Made by a program: the position numbers and the translations under genes. The notes under the pieces are model-generated. The model was not told where the DNA came from. It saw only the letters and a program-made list of their open reading frames with translations, and did not search any database. A stretch of DNA of 64,000 nt from Gelidibacter japonicus (GTDB lineage Bacteria > Bacteroidota > Bacteroidia > Flavobacteriales > Flavobacteriaceae), in NCBI RefSeq assembly GCF_010725055.1, contig NZ_BJKB01000020.1:1-64000 (forward strand), written 5' to 3'. The first letter of the stretch is position 1; every line of letters starts with the position of its first letter. This document shows, one piece after another, positions 40,820-50,460 of the stretch.

Positions 40820-43669
40820 ATGAATACAAACAGTTTTGCTCTACGCCACATTGGTCCAGACGAAAATGACCAAAATTTAATGCTCAAAGCCATTGGGGTT
40901 GATAGCATTGATCAATTGATCTATGAAACAGTTCCTGATAATATCCGATTGAAAAACGGATTGAAGCTCGATCCACCAATGTCTGAATATGAATATAACA
41001 ACCATATTCATGAACTTTCAAAAAAGAATAAAATTTTCAAATCATATATTGGTTTAGGCTACCATCCTACCATTGTTCCTGCTGTCATCCAGCGTAACGT
41101 TTTGGAAAACCCAGGTTGGTACACGGCCTACACGCCTTATCAAGCGGAAATTGCCCAAGGAAGATTGGAAGCTCTTTTAAACTTCCAAACCATGGTAACC
41201 GACCTGACAGGAATGGAGATTGCCAATGCCTCTTTACTTGACGAAAGCACCGCTGCCGCAGAAGCCATGAGCTTGTTGTTTGCTGTTCGTGAGCGTGACC
41301 AAAAGAAGAATGAGGTCAATAAATTTTTTGTTTCTGATGCCATTTTACCACAAACCTTGTCTTTGCTACAAACCAGGTCCGCTCCTATTGGCATTGAATT
41401 GGTCGTTGGAAATGAAGATGAATTTAGTTTTTCATCAGAATTTTTTGGGGCCATATTACAATACCCTGGAAAAGATGGACTGGTAAGCGATATCAAATCA
41501 TTCATCGAAAAAGCAAATGCAAATCAGATAAAAGTAGCAGTTGCGGCCGATATTTTAAGCTTGGTAAAATTGGAAGCTCCAGGCAAATTTGGCGCTGATG
41601 TTGTTGTGGGAACGACGCAACGGTTTGGAATCCCTATGGGATACGGGGGGCCACACGCCGCATATTTTGCAACTAAGGAAGACTATAAACGTGATTTACC
41701 AGGACGAATTATTGGGGTTACCAAAGATATGAATGGCAACAGGGCCTTACGCATGGCCTTGCAAACCCGTGAGCAACATATTAAACGTGATAAAGCAACG
41801 TCCAATATTTGTACAGCACAAGTTCTATTGGCAGTTATGGCAGCAATGTACGCCGTTTACCACGGTCCGAAAGGCTTACAGCATATTGCTTCCAAAGTTC
41901 ACAACACAGCTTCGAGCGTCGCAAAAGCATTGAGCCAATTGGGCTACAAGCAAAAAAATGCATCGTTTTTTGACACGATCAACATTGAGGCAAATGCTGA
42001 CGCGATAAAAAGAATAGCCGAGCGTCATGAAGTGAATTTCAACTATCCAAATGCCGATACCATAACCATTTCCATCAATGAAACAACCTCTTTAAAGGAT
42101 GCCAACGAAATCATAGCAATTTTCGCTGAAAACCGTCAAAAAGATACGGTTGTCCTAACAGAAATTGAGGATGCCAACAACATCGACAAGAACTTAGAGC
42201 GTCAGACGGAGTTTTTGACGGCAGAGGTATTCAACAAGCACCATTCTGAAACAGAATTGATGCGATATATCAAAATGTTGGAGCGTAAGGATTTGTCTTT
42301 AAATCATTCCATGATCCCTTTAGGCTCATGCACAATGAAACTTAATGCCGCTGCAGAAATGTTGCCATTGAGTTGGCCAAATTGGGGAACCATCCATCCG
42401 TTTTGTCCAGTTGAGCAAGCAGAAGGATACCACATTGTCTTAAAAGCTTTAGAAGACCAATTGACGGAAATCACAGGTTTTGCCGGTACCTCCCTGCAAC
42501 CTAATTCTGGTGCACAAGGTGAGTTTGCAGGTTTAATGGTGATCAAAGCCTATCACGAATCCCGCAACGAAGGACATCGCAATATTTGTTTGATCCCATC
42601 GTCTGCCCATGGCACCAATCCAGCAAGTGCGGTGATGGCAGGAATGAAAGTGGTCGTGACCAAATCGACAGATGAAGGAAATATTGACGTTGACGATTTA
42701 CGTGAAAAAGCCCTTAAGCATAAAGATCATTTATCGTGTTTGATGGTGACTTATCCATCTACCCACGGTGTTTATGAATCTGCTATTAAAGAAATCACTC
42801 AAATTATTCATGATAACGGTGGCCAGGTTTATATGGATGGCGCCAATATGAATGCACAGGTTGGATTGACCAATCCAGGAAACATCGGAGCAGATGTTTG
42901 CCATCTCAACTTGCACAAAACTTTTGCCATTCCGCATGGCGGTGGTGGTCCAGGAGTTGGACCTATCTGCGTAGCCGAACAATTAGTGCCGTTTTTACCA
43001 GGAAATCCAATCATCAAAACTGGTGGAGACCAAGCAATTTCCGCTATTTCCGGAGCTCCATTTGGATCGTCATTGGTATGCTTGATTTCCTATGGTTACA
43101 TCAAAATGTTGGGAGCTGAAGGATTGACACGTGCTACACAAACAGCCATATTAAACGCCAATTATATCAAGCAACGTTTGCAAGGCCAATTTGACACGTT
43201 ATATTCTGGGGAACGCGGACGCGCAGCCCATGAAATGATTGTGGACTGCAGACCATTTAAAGAAAATGGCATTGAAGTTAGCGATATTGCAAAGCGCTTG
43301 ATGGATTATGGATTTCACGCCCCAACGGTATCTTTCCCTGTGGCAGGAACATTGATGATTGAACCTACTGAAAGTGAAAGCAAAGACGAAATGGATCGTT
43401 TCTGCGATGCCATGATCTCCATTAGAAAAGAAATTGACAACGCGTCGAAAGATGATCCAAATAACGTTCTTAAAAACGCACCACATACTTTGGCGATGCT
43501 AACTTCGGATGAGTGGGATTTCCCATATTCAAGAGAGGTGGCAGCATATCCGTTAGATTATATTCGAGATAACAAGTTCTGGCCGTCCGTAAGACGTGTG
43601 GACGATGCTTATGGCGACAGGAACCTGATTTGTACTTGTGCACCTATAGAAGAATATATGGAGGCTTAG
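40820..43669 (+). CDS. gcvP: Glycine dehydrogenase (decarboxylating), P protein
   Basis: The 949-residue single-chain P protein has both homologous halves: an N-terminal GcvP1-type part (AYTPYQAEIAQGRLEALLNF) and a C-terminal PLP half with the cofactor Lys700 in HLNLHKTFAIPHGGGG, GSCTMKLNAAAEMLPLSW and SSAHGTNPASAVMAG. Length is normal. It decarboxylates glycine and loads the aminomethyl group on lipoyl GcvH, feeding methylene-THF. The T, H and L proteins are encoded elsewhere, as is common in Bacteroidetes. A strong terminator follows. The 5' region (about 40770-40800) has CACGCGTAAGCGGGAATC, a fragment resembling dispersed flavobacterial hairpins. Confidence 0.97.
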   Translation: MNTNSFALRHIGPDENDQNLMLKAIGVDSIDQLIYETVPDNIRLKNGLKLDPPMSEYEYNNHIHELSKKNKIFKSYIGLGYHPTIVPAVIQRNVLENPGWYTAYTPYQAEIAQGRLEALLNFQTMVTDLTGMEIANASLLDESTAAAEAMSLLFAVRERDQKKNEVNKFFVSDAILPQTLSLLQTRSAPIGIELVVGNEDEFSFSSEFFGAILQYPGKDGLVSDIKSFIEKANANQIKVAVAADILSLVKLEAPGKFGADVVVGTTQRFGIPMGYGGPHAAYFATKEDYKRDLPGRIIGVTKDMNGNRALRMALQTREQHIKRDKATSNICTAQVLLAVMAAMYAVYHGPKGLQHIASKVHNTASSVAKALSQLGYKQKNASFFDTINIEANADAIKRIAERHEVNFNYPNADTITISINETTSLKDANEIIAIFAENRQKDTVVLTEIEDANNIDKNLERQTEFLTAEVFNKHHSETELMRYIKMLERKDLSLNHSMIPLGSCTMKLNAAAEMLPLSWPNWGTIHPFCPVEQAEGYHIVLKALEDQLTEITGFAGTSLQPNSGAQGEFAGLMVIKAYHESRNEGHRNICLIPSSAHGTNPASAVMAGMKVVVTKSTDEGNIDVDDLREKALKHKDHLSCLMVTYPSTHGVYESAIKEITQIIHDNGGQVYMDGANMNAQVGLTNPGNIGADVCHLNLHKTFAIPHGGGGPGVGPICVAEQLVPFLPGNPIIKTGGDQAISAISGAPFGSSLVCLISYGYIKMLGAEGLTRATQTAILNANYIKQRLQGQFDTLYSGERGRAAHEMIVDCRPFKENGIEVSDIAKRLMDYGFHAPTVSFPVAGTLMIEPTESESKDEMDRFCDAMISIRKEIDNASKDDPNNVLKNAPHTLAMLTSDEWDFPYSREVAAYPLDYIRDNKFWPSVRRVDDAYGDRNLICTCAPIEEYMEA

Positions 43670-43693
43670 TTTCAAATTAGTCATTAAGTGACC

Positions 43694-43730
43694 AAAAGCG
43701 CTCCTTTAATTATTAAATGAGCGCTTTTTT
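43694..43730 (+). terminator. Rho-independent terminator of gcvP
   Basis: AAAAGCGCTC and GAGCGCTTTTTT form a 10-bp stem with an AT-rich loop followed by T residues, beginning 24 nt after the gcvP stop. Confidence 0.9.
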
Positions 43731-43856
43731 AGTTATTTTTATTTGTAGAGGCCATATTTTTGATAATTTGGCAAAAATTACCAATAAAGGCCACAATTGG
43801 CGACAAACAAAACGAATATTAAGTACATTAGTAAATTGAATAAAACTTCAAATCAA

Positions 43857-44915
43857 ATGGCGATAAAGATTACAGGTACTGGCAGCTATATACCAAGCAG
43901 CATCGAAAAAAATGAAAACTTCGGACAACATCGTTTTCTAAATACCGATGGTACTCGTTTGGCCCAACCCAATTCGGTAATCATTGAAAAATTCAAAGCG
44001 ATTACTGGTATTGACGAGCGCCGTTATGCTTTTGATCATTTAACCTCTTCAGATCTTGGTTTTTTTGCAGCTGAAAAAGCTATCGCTGATGCCAACATTG
44101 ACCCAGAAGAACTGGATTATATCATTATGGCCCACAACTTTGGTGACGTCAAGCACAATACCATCCAGACCGATGTATTACCTTGTTTGGCTGCACGTGT
44201 TAAACATAGTTTACGCATTAAAAGTTCAAAATGTGTAGCCTATGACATCCTTTTTGGCTGTCCTGGTTGGATTGAAGGGGTCATTCAGGCCTATGCCTTT
44301 ATAAAGGCAGGCATCGCTAAGAAGTGTTTGGTTATTGGTTCGGAAACACTTTCCAGAGTGGTTGATAAACACGATCGTGACTCTATGATTTATAGTGATG
44401 GCGCTGGGGCAACGGTGGTTGAAGCTACAGATGAGGAAGGCGGAATTATAGCTCATGAAACTGGAAGCTTCACCTATGATGAAGCGTATTATTTATTCTT
44501 TGGAAATTCCAATAACAAAGATCTGTGTGCCGATACGCGTTATATCAAAATGGACGGCAGAAAAATCTATGAATTTGCACTTAACAATGTGCCATTGGCA
44601 ATGAAAACCTGTTTGGATAAAAGCGGCAGGGACATTAAGGATCTGAAAAAAATCTTTATCCATCAGGCCAACGAAAAAATGGATGAAGCTATCTTAAAAC
44701 GCTTTTACAAGCTATATAATACTGAAATTCCAGAAGGCATTATGCCAATGAGCATTCAAGAATTAGGAAATAGCTCAGTTGCCACCATTCCCACCTTATT
44801 TGATTTGGTCAGAAACAACAAATTAGAAAACCATTTACTCACAAAAGGTGACCTCATCATGTTTGCCAGTGTAGGTAGCGGTATGCACATCAATGCGATA
44901 GTTTATCAATATTAA
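43857..44915 (+). CDS. 3-oxoacyl-ACP synthase III-like (KASIII/FabH family) enzyme
   Basis: From the ATG at 43857 (MAIKITGTGSYIPSS) the product is 352 residues. It has the KASIII fold and triad: Cys in DILFGCPGWIEG, His in IFIHQANEKMDEA and Asn in QELGNSSVATIPT. An insertion (around 20-45, FGQHRFLNTDGTRLAQPN) differs from housekeeping FabH, so it is probably a specialised condensing or acyl-transfer enzyme rather than the main initiator of fatty acid synthesis. A methyltransferase and a GT2 glycosyltransferase follow on the same strand. An upstream TTG frame (from 43797) is rejected as start. Confidence 0.88.
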   Translation: MAIKITGTGSYIPSSIEKNENFGQHRFLNTDGTRLAQPNSVIIEKFKAITGIDERRYAFDHLTSSDLGFFAAEKAIADANIDPEELDYIIMAHNFGDVKHNTIQTDVLPCLAARVKHSLRIKSSKCVAYDILFGCPGWIEGVIQAYAFIKAGIAKKCLVIGSETLSRVVDKHDRDSMIYSDGAGATVVEATDEEGGIIAHETGSFTYDEAYYLFFGNSNNKDLCADTRYIKMDGRKIYEFALNNVPLAMKTCLDKSGRDIKDLKKIFIHQANEKMDEAILKRFYKLYNTEIPEGIMPMSIQELGNSSVATIPTLFDLVRNNKLENHLLTKGDLIMFASVGSGMHINAIVYQY

Positions 44916-44979
44916 ACAGTCATCTTTTTAATAAGAAATTTGATTTATACAGAAAAAATCCCAAGTAAATACATCTAAA

Positions 44980-45501
44980 ATGTACGAAGGAAAATTCCCA
45001 TTTAAAAGATATCGATTGACATTGGAATTTTTAAAACATCATATTGATCCAACCGAAAAAATTTTAGATTTAGGTATTGAAAATCCTTTTTCAAAAATCA
45101 TGAGAGATCATGGGTATACTATTAAAAATACAGGTGGCGAAGATTTAGATATCGACACTTCAACGCTCGAAAATGCAGAGGTTGATGTAGTGACCGCTTT
45201 TGAGATATTTGAACATTTACTATCCCCTTTTACGGTTTTACAAAAAATCAATTCAAATAAATTAGTTGCCAGCGTCCCTTTAAGATTATGGTTTGCATCT
45301 GCTTACCGAAGCAAGACAGATATGCGCGACAGGCATTACCATGAATTTGAAGATTGGCAGTTCGATTGGCTGCTCGAAAAAGCAGGCTGGACCATTAAAT
45401 CCCGACAAAAATGGACCAATCCCACAACGAAAATTGGTATCAGACCTTTATTTCGGTGGTTCACTCCAAGATATTATATCGTATACGCTGAAAGAGTTTA
45501 A
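44980..45501 (+). CDS. Class I SAM-dependent methyltransferase-like protein
   Basis: The 173-residue protein has a compact methyltransferase fold: EKILDLGIENPFSKIM in place of motif I (DxGxGxG is reduced to DLGIENP), DIDTST as the acidic ribose-binding turn and VDVVTAFEIFEHLLSPF as motif IV-like. The weakened glycine motif could mean poor SAM binding or a divergent member. Its position between a KASIII-like gene (64 nt) and a GT2 gene (24 nt) suggests a shared pathway, perhaps making or decorating a lipid; the target is not known. Confidence 0.78.
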   Translation: MYEGKFPFKRYRLTLEFLKHHIDPTEKILDLGIENPFSKIMRDHGYTIKNTGGEDLDIDTSTLENAEVDVVTAFEIFEHLLSPFTVLQKINSNKLVASVPLRLWFASAYRSKTDMRDRHYHEFEDWQFDWLLEKAGWTIKSRQKWTNPTTKIGIRPLFRWFTPRYYIVYAERV

Positions 45502-45525
45502 CTTTAGTCTTCAAATCATCAGCTT

Positions 45526-46374
45526 TTGAATTTCTACATCATTATACCCGCCCACAACGAAGAGGATTCCATAGGATTAACATTGGAGTCGTTGGTCAAT
45601 CAAACCTTGACACCCATAAAAATAGTGGTCGTTGATGATCATTCGTCTGACGAAACCTCAGCGATTGTAAAGCGATTTGTCAGTAAACATTCCTGGATTT
45701 CCTTAATAAGCAATGAGTCATCAGACCAACATTTGCCCGGTTCAAAAATTATAAATGCTTTTTACAAAGGCTATGAACACTTAGATGACAACTACGATGT
45801 GATTTGCAAGTATGATGCTGATTTAATTTTTCCTCCGGATTATTTAGAAGGTTTAGCGCATCATTTCAAAACCAATCCCAAGATAGGCATGGCCTCAGGG
45901 TTTTGCTATATCGAACAGAACGGACAATGGGTTTTAGAAAACCTGACGAGAAAAGATCATATTCGAGGTGCCCTAAAAGCGTATCGAAAAAATTGCTTCA
46001 TTGAAATTGGAAAACTGAAACCTTCCATGGGTTGGGACACCGTTGATGAACTCCTGGCAAAATTTTATGGATGGGAGATTTTAACTGATTCAAATCTCCA
46101 GGTCAAACATTTAAAACCAACTGGAACCAGCTATAACACAGCTTCAAAATATTTACAAGGTGAAGCCATGTATAAAATGCGATATGGTTTTCTAATCACC
46201 CTGATATCCGCTTCAAAATTAGCGTTTAAAAAGAAAAGTCTTAATTTGTTCAGAGATTATATGTCTGGCTTCTATAAGGCTAAAAAAGAGGGACAGGATT
46301 ATCTAGTGACCAAGGAACAAGGTCAATTTATCCGTGCAACCCGCTGGAAGGGCATGCTTCAAAAATTTAGTTGA
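45526..46374 (+). CDS. Family 2 glycosyltransferase
   Basis: The 282-residue GT-A glycosyltransferase begins FYIIIPAHNEEDSIGLTLES and has IKIVVVDDHSSDET for nucleotide binding and CKYDADLIFPP as the DxD metal site; MGWDTVDELLAKFYGW follows as the acceptor-side region. A stop lies a few codons upstream with no ATG between, so the start is the TTG at 45526 (MNFYIII). It lacks membrane helices except perhaps a short C-terminal amphipathic region. Its end overlaps that of the opposite-strand nuclease gene by 8 bp. Donor and acceptor are unknown. Confidence 0.88.
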   Translation: MNFYIIIPAHNEEDSIGLTLESLVNQTLTPIKIVVVDDHSSDETSAIVKRFVSKHSWISLISNESSDQHLPGSKIINAFYKGYEHLDDNYDVICKYDADLIFPPDYLEGLAHHFKTNPKIGMASGFCYIEQNGQWVLENLTRKDHIRGALKAYRKNCFIEIGKLKPSMGWDTVDELLAKFYGWEILTDSNLQVKHLKPTGTSYNTASKYLQGEAMYKMRYGFLITLISASKLAFKKKSLNLFRDYMSGFYKAKKEGQDYLVTKEQGQFIRATRWKGMLQKFS

Positions 46375-47170
46375 AACTCCATTCTTTAAAATCAGATTGG
46401 GCCTCCAATCGATCTTCTATATGATCGTCCAACGCAGGGAAAAAATCAATTCCAGTGAGTACCTCCACTGAATCCACGGATACCACAAAATTATATAAGG
46501 GTTCATTTGAATTTTTATTCGGCATCAAAAAAGCAATCATCTTTTGGTGGTCAGGATCATAGATGATTTTATAAAACAGTTCAGGAACGGCCACCTTTTC
46601 GTTGCCTATGGTTTTTAGATCGTCTTTCAACACACCACCGGTCACCACAAAAACGCCGTCGTATTTCCTCGCCCAATACCGCACCTTTTGCTCCAATGTG
46701 TTCCAGATGCCTGCATTAAATTCACGATCTTGCGGACTGATGTTACTGGTCAAAAAAGTTTCATCATAGGCTCGTTTATTGTAGGCTCTATCCGCTGCCG
46801 GAACCAAATGGCCACGATCATATCCGGAATTTTTATAATTTCGCCAACTTGCGGCACCGGTTTTAACCGCCTTATCGATTTCAAAGTAAGGACGTTCAAA
46901 GTTGGATCTTGAAAGCTGTGAGCTTTTCAGTTCATAGGCCACCCATTCTGCCTGCTCATGCGGTTCGCTATAAGAAAGCGAATAGCCCTCATGATGTACC
47001 ACCTGACCGGTCGTACTCGTAGGTAAAAAAAAGGCGGTCGCATCAGATTTGATACGTTCGCCTTCTTTTATATACTCTGAAGATTCTTCTTCCTTTAAGA
47101 AATGTTCATAGCCATATACTCCCAAAACAAGGAGGATGGCAAGAAGACTGTAAAGATTTCTTTTACTCAC
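46367..47170 (-). CDS. DNA/RNA non-specific endonuclease (NucA family)
   Basis: The 267-residue protein has an N-terminal membrane anchor or signal (LYSLLAILLVLGVYGYEHF) and the beta-beta-alpha-metal nuclease motif YDRGHLVPAADR (DRGH 118-121), with the Asn ligand in TSNISPQDREFNAGIW. Such enzymes degrade DNA and RNA in the envelope or outside, for nutrition or defence. The start is a GTG at 47170, 4 nt after the stop of the PafA-like gene, so the two are probably translated from one mRNA. No earlier ATG is available in frame. Confidence 0.88.
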   Translation of the reverse strand: MSKRNLYSLLAILLVLGVYGYEHFLKEEESSEYIKEGERIKSDATAFFLPTSTTGQVVHHEGYSLSYSEPHEQAEWVAYELKSSQLSRSNFERPYFEIDKAVKTGAASWRNYKNSGYDRGHLVPAADRAYNKRAYDETFLTSNISPQDREFNAGIWNTLEQKVRYWARKYDGVFVVTGGVLKDDLKTIGNEKVAVPELFYKIIYDPDHQKMIAFLMPNKNSNEPLYNFVVSVDSVEVLTGIDFFPALDDHIEDRLEAQSDFKEWSFN

Positions 47171-47174
47171 ACAA

Positions 47175-48842
47175 TTACTCTAAAACAAATTCTAATGGTT
47201 GACCGGTTGCGGCATTCGGGAAACTAATACCCAATATTGCAGATATGGTAGGAGCGATATCCGTAATATGTGTTTTTTTCAAACTCTGTCCGTGTTTTAT
47301 CCCATTTCCGAAAAGCAAAAGTGGCACATGTGTGTCGTAGTTAAAAGAAGACCCATGGGAGGACCCTGTCAAACTATAGGAAAGAACGGCAGGATCATAA
47401 ACATAAATCACATCCCCTGATCGCTTTTGGTTGAACCCATTTTGGATCAATTCTTCAATACCTGTAGTAAACGACGTTTGAGTCATTGACATTCCTGAAT
47501 AGGCCTTATCAATATGCTCATAGGTTATAATTTCATTGATGATGGTTTGTTGAACATCTTCAAGCTTTAAGCCCATCTCATATAATTTAGATCTATTTAA
47601 GAAGATCTGGTTGTTGCTAATGTTTTCTATAAGTTCATCAGCTTTAAAAGTTGTCTTCATAAAGGCGTAAACTTTTTCCCTAAATGCTCTGCTGTCAAAA
47701 TAACCTGCAGGAATTTTTAAGCTTTTCAAATATGAAGGTACTTCAACCGCGGCATGATCTGCCGTTAAAAAAACCGTGTAATTTCCTTTTCCAACCTTAG
47801 CATCCAAACCTTTAAATAAGCGCTCTAAGTCTTTATCAAGACGCAAATAAGTATCCTGGACTTCTTTTGAACTTACTCCGAAATTGTGGCCTACATAATC
47901 TGGGCTCGAATAGCTGATTGTCAAAACATCTGTAAATTCATCTTGTCCCAAGGCTTCACCTTCAATGGCTGCCAGTGCAAAGTCAGTGGTTATATTATTA
48001 CCAAACGGGGTCGCTTTAAGAATTTCATACCCACCATTCTGATCTTTCAAAGCGCCTAAATCATAAGGGAAAGTTGCGGTTTCCTTACCTTTAAATCCTC
48101 CTTCGAAGGTGTTGTGATCAGGAGCACTTTCGGTATAGGTTGAAATATCGTATAAGGTATTCCATTCTTTAAAATAGGATTTTACTTGGTTGGAGTTATT
48201 GAAGTTTTGAACCCATTTCGGCAATTCAGCCATATAGAATGTACTTGAAATCCATCGGCCTTCATCTGCGCCATGGAACCAATACGCCGCATTTGCGGTA
48301 TGGCCGGCAGGAAGTATTGCACCTCTGTCCTTAAGTGCAATTCCAATCGTTTTTCCGCGCATTTGGGTAAATAGTCTGTTCTCATCAGCAAAGGTTGTGG
48401 TCTTCATCCGGTGCGGCGACATTTGCCCTGCCTTATGTTCAGTACCAACAGATTCCACACTATCATCACCCGCACAATACACCGATGATTTGATTTCTTT
48501 GTCGTACCAATTATTCCCTATAATACCATGGTATTTTGGTGTTGTTCCTGTATACACCGAGGTGTGGCCAGGTGCCGTATAGGTTGGCACATAATTAAAA
48601 TGGTTGTTTTTGCAATTAAAGCCTTCGTTCATCATACGCTTAAAACCGCCATCCCCATATTTGTCATAAAACCGGGTCAAATAATCATAGCGCATTTGGT
48701 CTACAACAATGCCCACAATTAATTTTGGTGGCGCTTGAATAGTATTATCTTTGTTAGTCCTGTTTTTGGAATTCTGTTGTTGTGCTTGAAATGAAGAGAC
48801 AAAAAACAACGAGATAAGAATGCCGTAAATAATTTTTTTCAT
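47175..48842 (-). CDS. PafA-like alkaline phosphatase/phosphodiesterase
   Basis: From the ATG at 48842 (MKKIIYGILISLFF) the protein is 555 residues with a signal peptide ending near QAQ. It is of the alkaline phosphatase superfamily: first metal Asp in VGIVVDQMRYDYL, nucleophile Thr89 within PTYTAPGHTSVYTG, then HGIIGNNWYD, FLTADHAAVEVP with metal ligands and the GSSHGSSFNYDTHVPLLLFG His site. This resembles the calcium-activated, zinc-dependent PafA of flavobacteria, a periplasmic enzyme releasing phosphate from monoesters. The nuclease gene 4 nt downstream suggests combined phosphate scavenging from nucleic acid. Confidence 0.93.
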   Translation of the reverse strand: MKKIIYGILISLFFVSSFQAQQQNSKNRTNKDNTIQAPPKLIVGIVVDQMRYDYLTRFYDKYGDGGFKRMMNEGFNCKNNHFNYVPTYTAPGHTSVYTGTTPKYHGIIGNNWYDKEIKSSVYCAGDDSVESVGTEHKAGQMSPHRMKTTTFADENRLFTQMRGKTIGIALKDRGAILPAGHTANAAYWFHGADEGRWISSTFYMAELPKWVQNFNNSNQVKSYFKEWNTLYDISTYTESAPDHNTFEGGFKGKETATFPYDLGALKDQNGGYEILKATPFGNNITTDFALAAIEGEALGQDEFTDVLTISYSSPDYVGHNFGVSSKEVQDTYLRLDKDLERLFKGLDAKVGKGNYTVFLTADHAAVEVPSYLKSLKIPAGYFDSRAFREKVYAFMKTTFKADELIENISNNQIFLNRSKLYEMGLKLEDVQQTIINEIITYEHIDKAYSGMSMTQTSFTTGIEELIQNGFNQKRSGDVIYVYDPAVLSYSLTGSSHGSSFNYDTHVPLLLFGNGIKHGQSLKKTHITDIAPTISAILGISFPNAATGQPLEFVLE

Positions 48843-48953
48843 TGTTATTAAATTGAATTCAATTTCAAACATACGGCTTTTTCAAATATCTAAATTCAAA
48901 TAAAGGGTAAAAACGTCACGGTTTTTTTTACATTAGCAGTAACAAAATATCAT

Positions 48954-49691
48954 ATGAGCTACCTACATAATATTGGTCAATATTTTTTAATGATAAAAGA
49001 AATGTTCCGCAAACCCACCAAATGGTCAGTTATGCGGCATTTAATTTTTAAGGATATTGATGATTTAATCATTAATTCCATAGGAATTGTAGCTTTTATC
49101 GCCTTTTTTGTTGGAGGCGTTGTGACCATCCAAACTGCCCTGAACATCAGCAATCCGCTCATTCCAAAATCGCTGGTAGGTTTTGCAACAAGACAATCGG
49201 TCATTTTAGAATTTGCTCCAACATTTATCTCCGTTATTATGGCAGGAAAGGTTGGATCCTTTATCACCTCAAGTATTGGTACCATGCGGGTAACTGAGCA
49301 GATTGACGCTTTGGAGGTCATGGGAATCAATGCCATAAACTACTTGGTATTTCCTAAATTCATTGCCCTTATGTTGTATCCGTTTTTGATTTCCATTGCT
49401 ATGTTTTTGGGAATCTTGGGCGGGATGGCGGCTTGTGTTTTTGGAGGCTTTGCTTCTTTGGATGATTATATAGCCGGAGTACAAATGGATTTCATCCCAT
49501 TCCATATCGTCTATGCCTTTATCAAGACCTTCGTTTTTGCTTTCTTACTGGCTACCATCCCGTCTTACTACGGATATTATATGAAAGGTGGCGCCTTAGA
49601 AGTAGGCAAAGCGAGTACCACCTCGTTCGTCTGGACCAGTGTGGCGATTATTCTTTTAAACTATATATTAACCCAAATGTTGCTAAGCTAA
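48954..49691 (+). CDS. mlaE: MlaE-type ABC permease (phospholipid trafficking)
   Basis: The 245-residue membrane protein is a typical MlaE: VGGVVTIQTALNIS near the start, RQSVILEFAPTFISVIMAGKVGSFITSSIGTMR (split here as ALEVMGINAINYLVFPKFIA follows) and the C-terminal GYYMKGGALEVGKASTTS. MlaE with the ATPase MlaF moves phospholipids between inner and outer membrane. It overlaps the next gene by one base (TAATG). The MCE protein MlaD is not within reach on either side, so it must be encoded elsewhere. Confidence 0.94.
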   Translation: MSYLHNIGQYFLMIKEMFRKPTKWSVMRHLIFKDIDDLIINSIGIVAFIAFFVGGVVTIQTALNISNPLIPKSLVGFATRQSVILEFAPTFISVIMAGKVGSFITSSIGTMRVTEQIDALEVMGINAINYLVFPKFIALMLYPFLISIAMFLGILGGMAACVFGGFASLDDYIAGVQMDFIPFHIVYAFIKTFVFAFLLATIPSYYGYYMKGGALEVGKASTTSFVWTSVAIILLNYILTQMLLS

Positions 49692-50458
49692 TGATTGAAG
49701 TCAATGATATCCATAAATCTTTTGGTGATGCCAAAATCCTAAAAGGCATTAGCACAACATTCGAAAAAGGAAAAACCAATCTTGTCATTGGACAAAGTGG
49801 TTCGGGAAAAACTGTTTTTTTGAAGACTTTGTTGGGCTTATACACTCCTGATCAAGGCTCCATTATTTATGATGGCACAGACTATTCGGATTTAAGTACT
49901 GATGAAAAAAGCAATCTAAGATCAAAGATGGGCATGGTATTTCAAGGAAGTGCACTTTTTGACTCTATGTCCATTGCCGAAAACGTAAAATTTCCGCTGC
50001 GGATGTTTACCAAACAGAGTAAAAGCGAAATGAATGATCGGGTGGACCTTGTTCTAAAAAGAGTCAATCTTGGGGATGCGCACAATAAGTTGCCGAGTGA
50101 AGCCTCTGGTGGGATGCAAAAACGTGTTGCCATTGCAAGGGCTATCGTCAACCAACCTAAATATTTATTTTGTGACGAACCCAACTCAGGATTGGATCCG
50201 AAGACAGCAACCGTTATTGACAATCTGATTCAAGAAATTACACACGAGTACGATATTACTACAATTATCAACACCCACGACATGAACTCAGTCATGGAGA
50301 TTGGCCAAAAAATCATTTTCTTAAAGGATGGATTTAAAGAATGGGAAGGCTCTAACAAAAATATTTTCAAAACGGATAATGAGGCGGTCACTGATTTTGT
50401 GTATTCTTCCGATCTGTTTAAACGGGTACAAAAGATGTACTTGGAAGAAGATCAGTAG
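49691..50458 (+). CDS. mlaF: MlaF-type ABC ATPase
   Basis: The 255-residue ATPase has Walker A GQSGSGKTVFLK, signature EASGGMQKRVAIARA and Walker B YLFCDEPNSGLDP, with the MlaF-type NSGLDP ending instead of the FSALDP of importers, and the H-loop in INTHDMNSVMEIG. It powers the MlaE permease that starts upstream and whose stop overlaps its ATG. The role is maintenance of outer membrane asymmetry. A low-complexity repeat follows. Confidence 0.95.
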   Translation: MIEVNDIHKSFGDAKILKGISTTFEKGKTNLVIGQSGSGKTVFLKTLLGLYTPDQGSIIYDGTDYSDLSTDEKSNLRSKMGMVFQGSALFDSMSIAENVKFPLRMFTKQSKSEMNDRVDLVLKRVNLGDAHNKLPSEASGGMQKRVAIARAIVNQPKYLFCDEPNSGLDPKTATVIDNLIQEITHEYDITTIINTHDMNSVMEIGQKIIFLKDGFKEWEGSNKNIFKTDNEAVTDFVYSSDLFKRVQKMYLEEDQ

Positions 50459-50460
50459 TT

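Noticed and set aside
43797-43856. TTG-initiated 20-residue extension of the KASIII-like gene
   Set aside because: The extension is Lys/Asn/Thr-rich and absent from the family; ATG at 43857 starts at the first strand of the fold.
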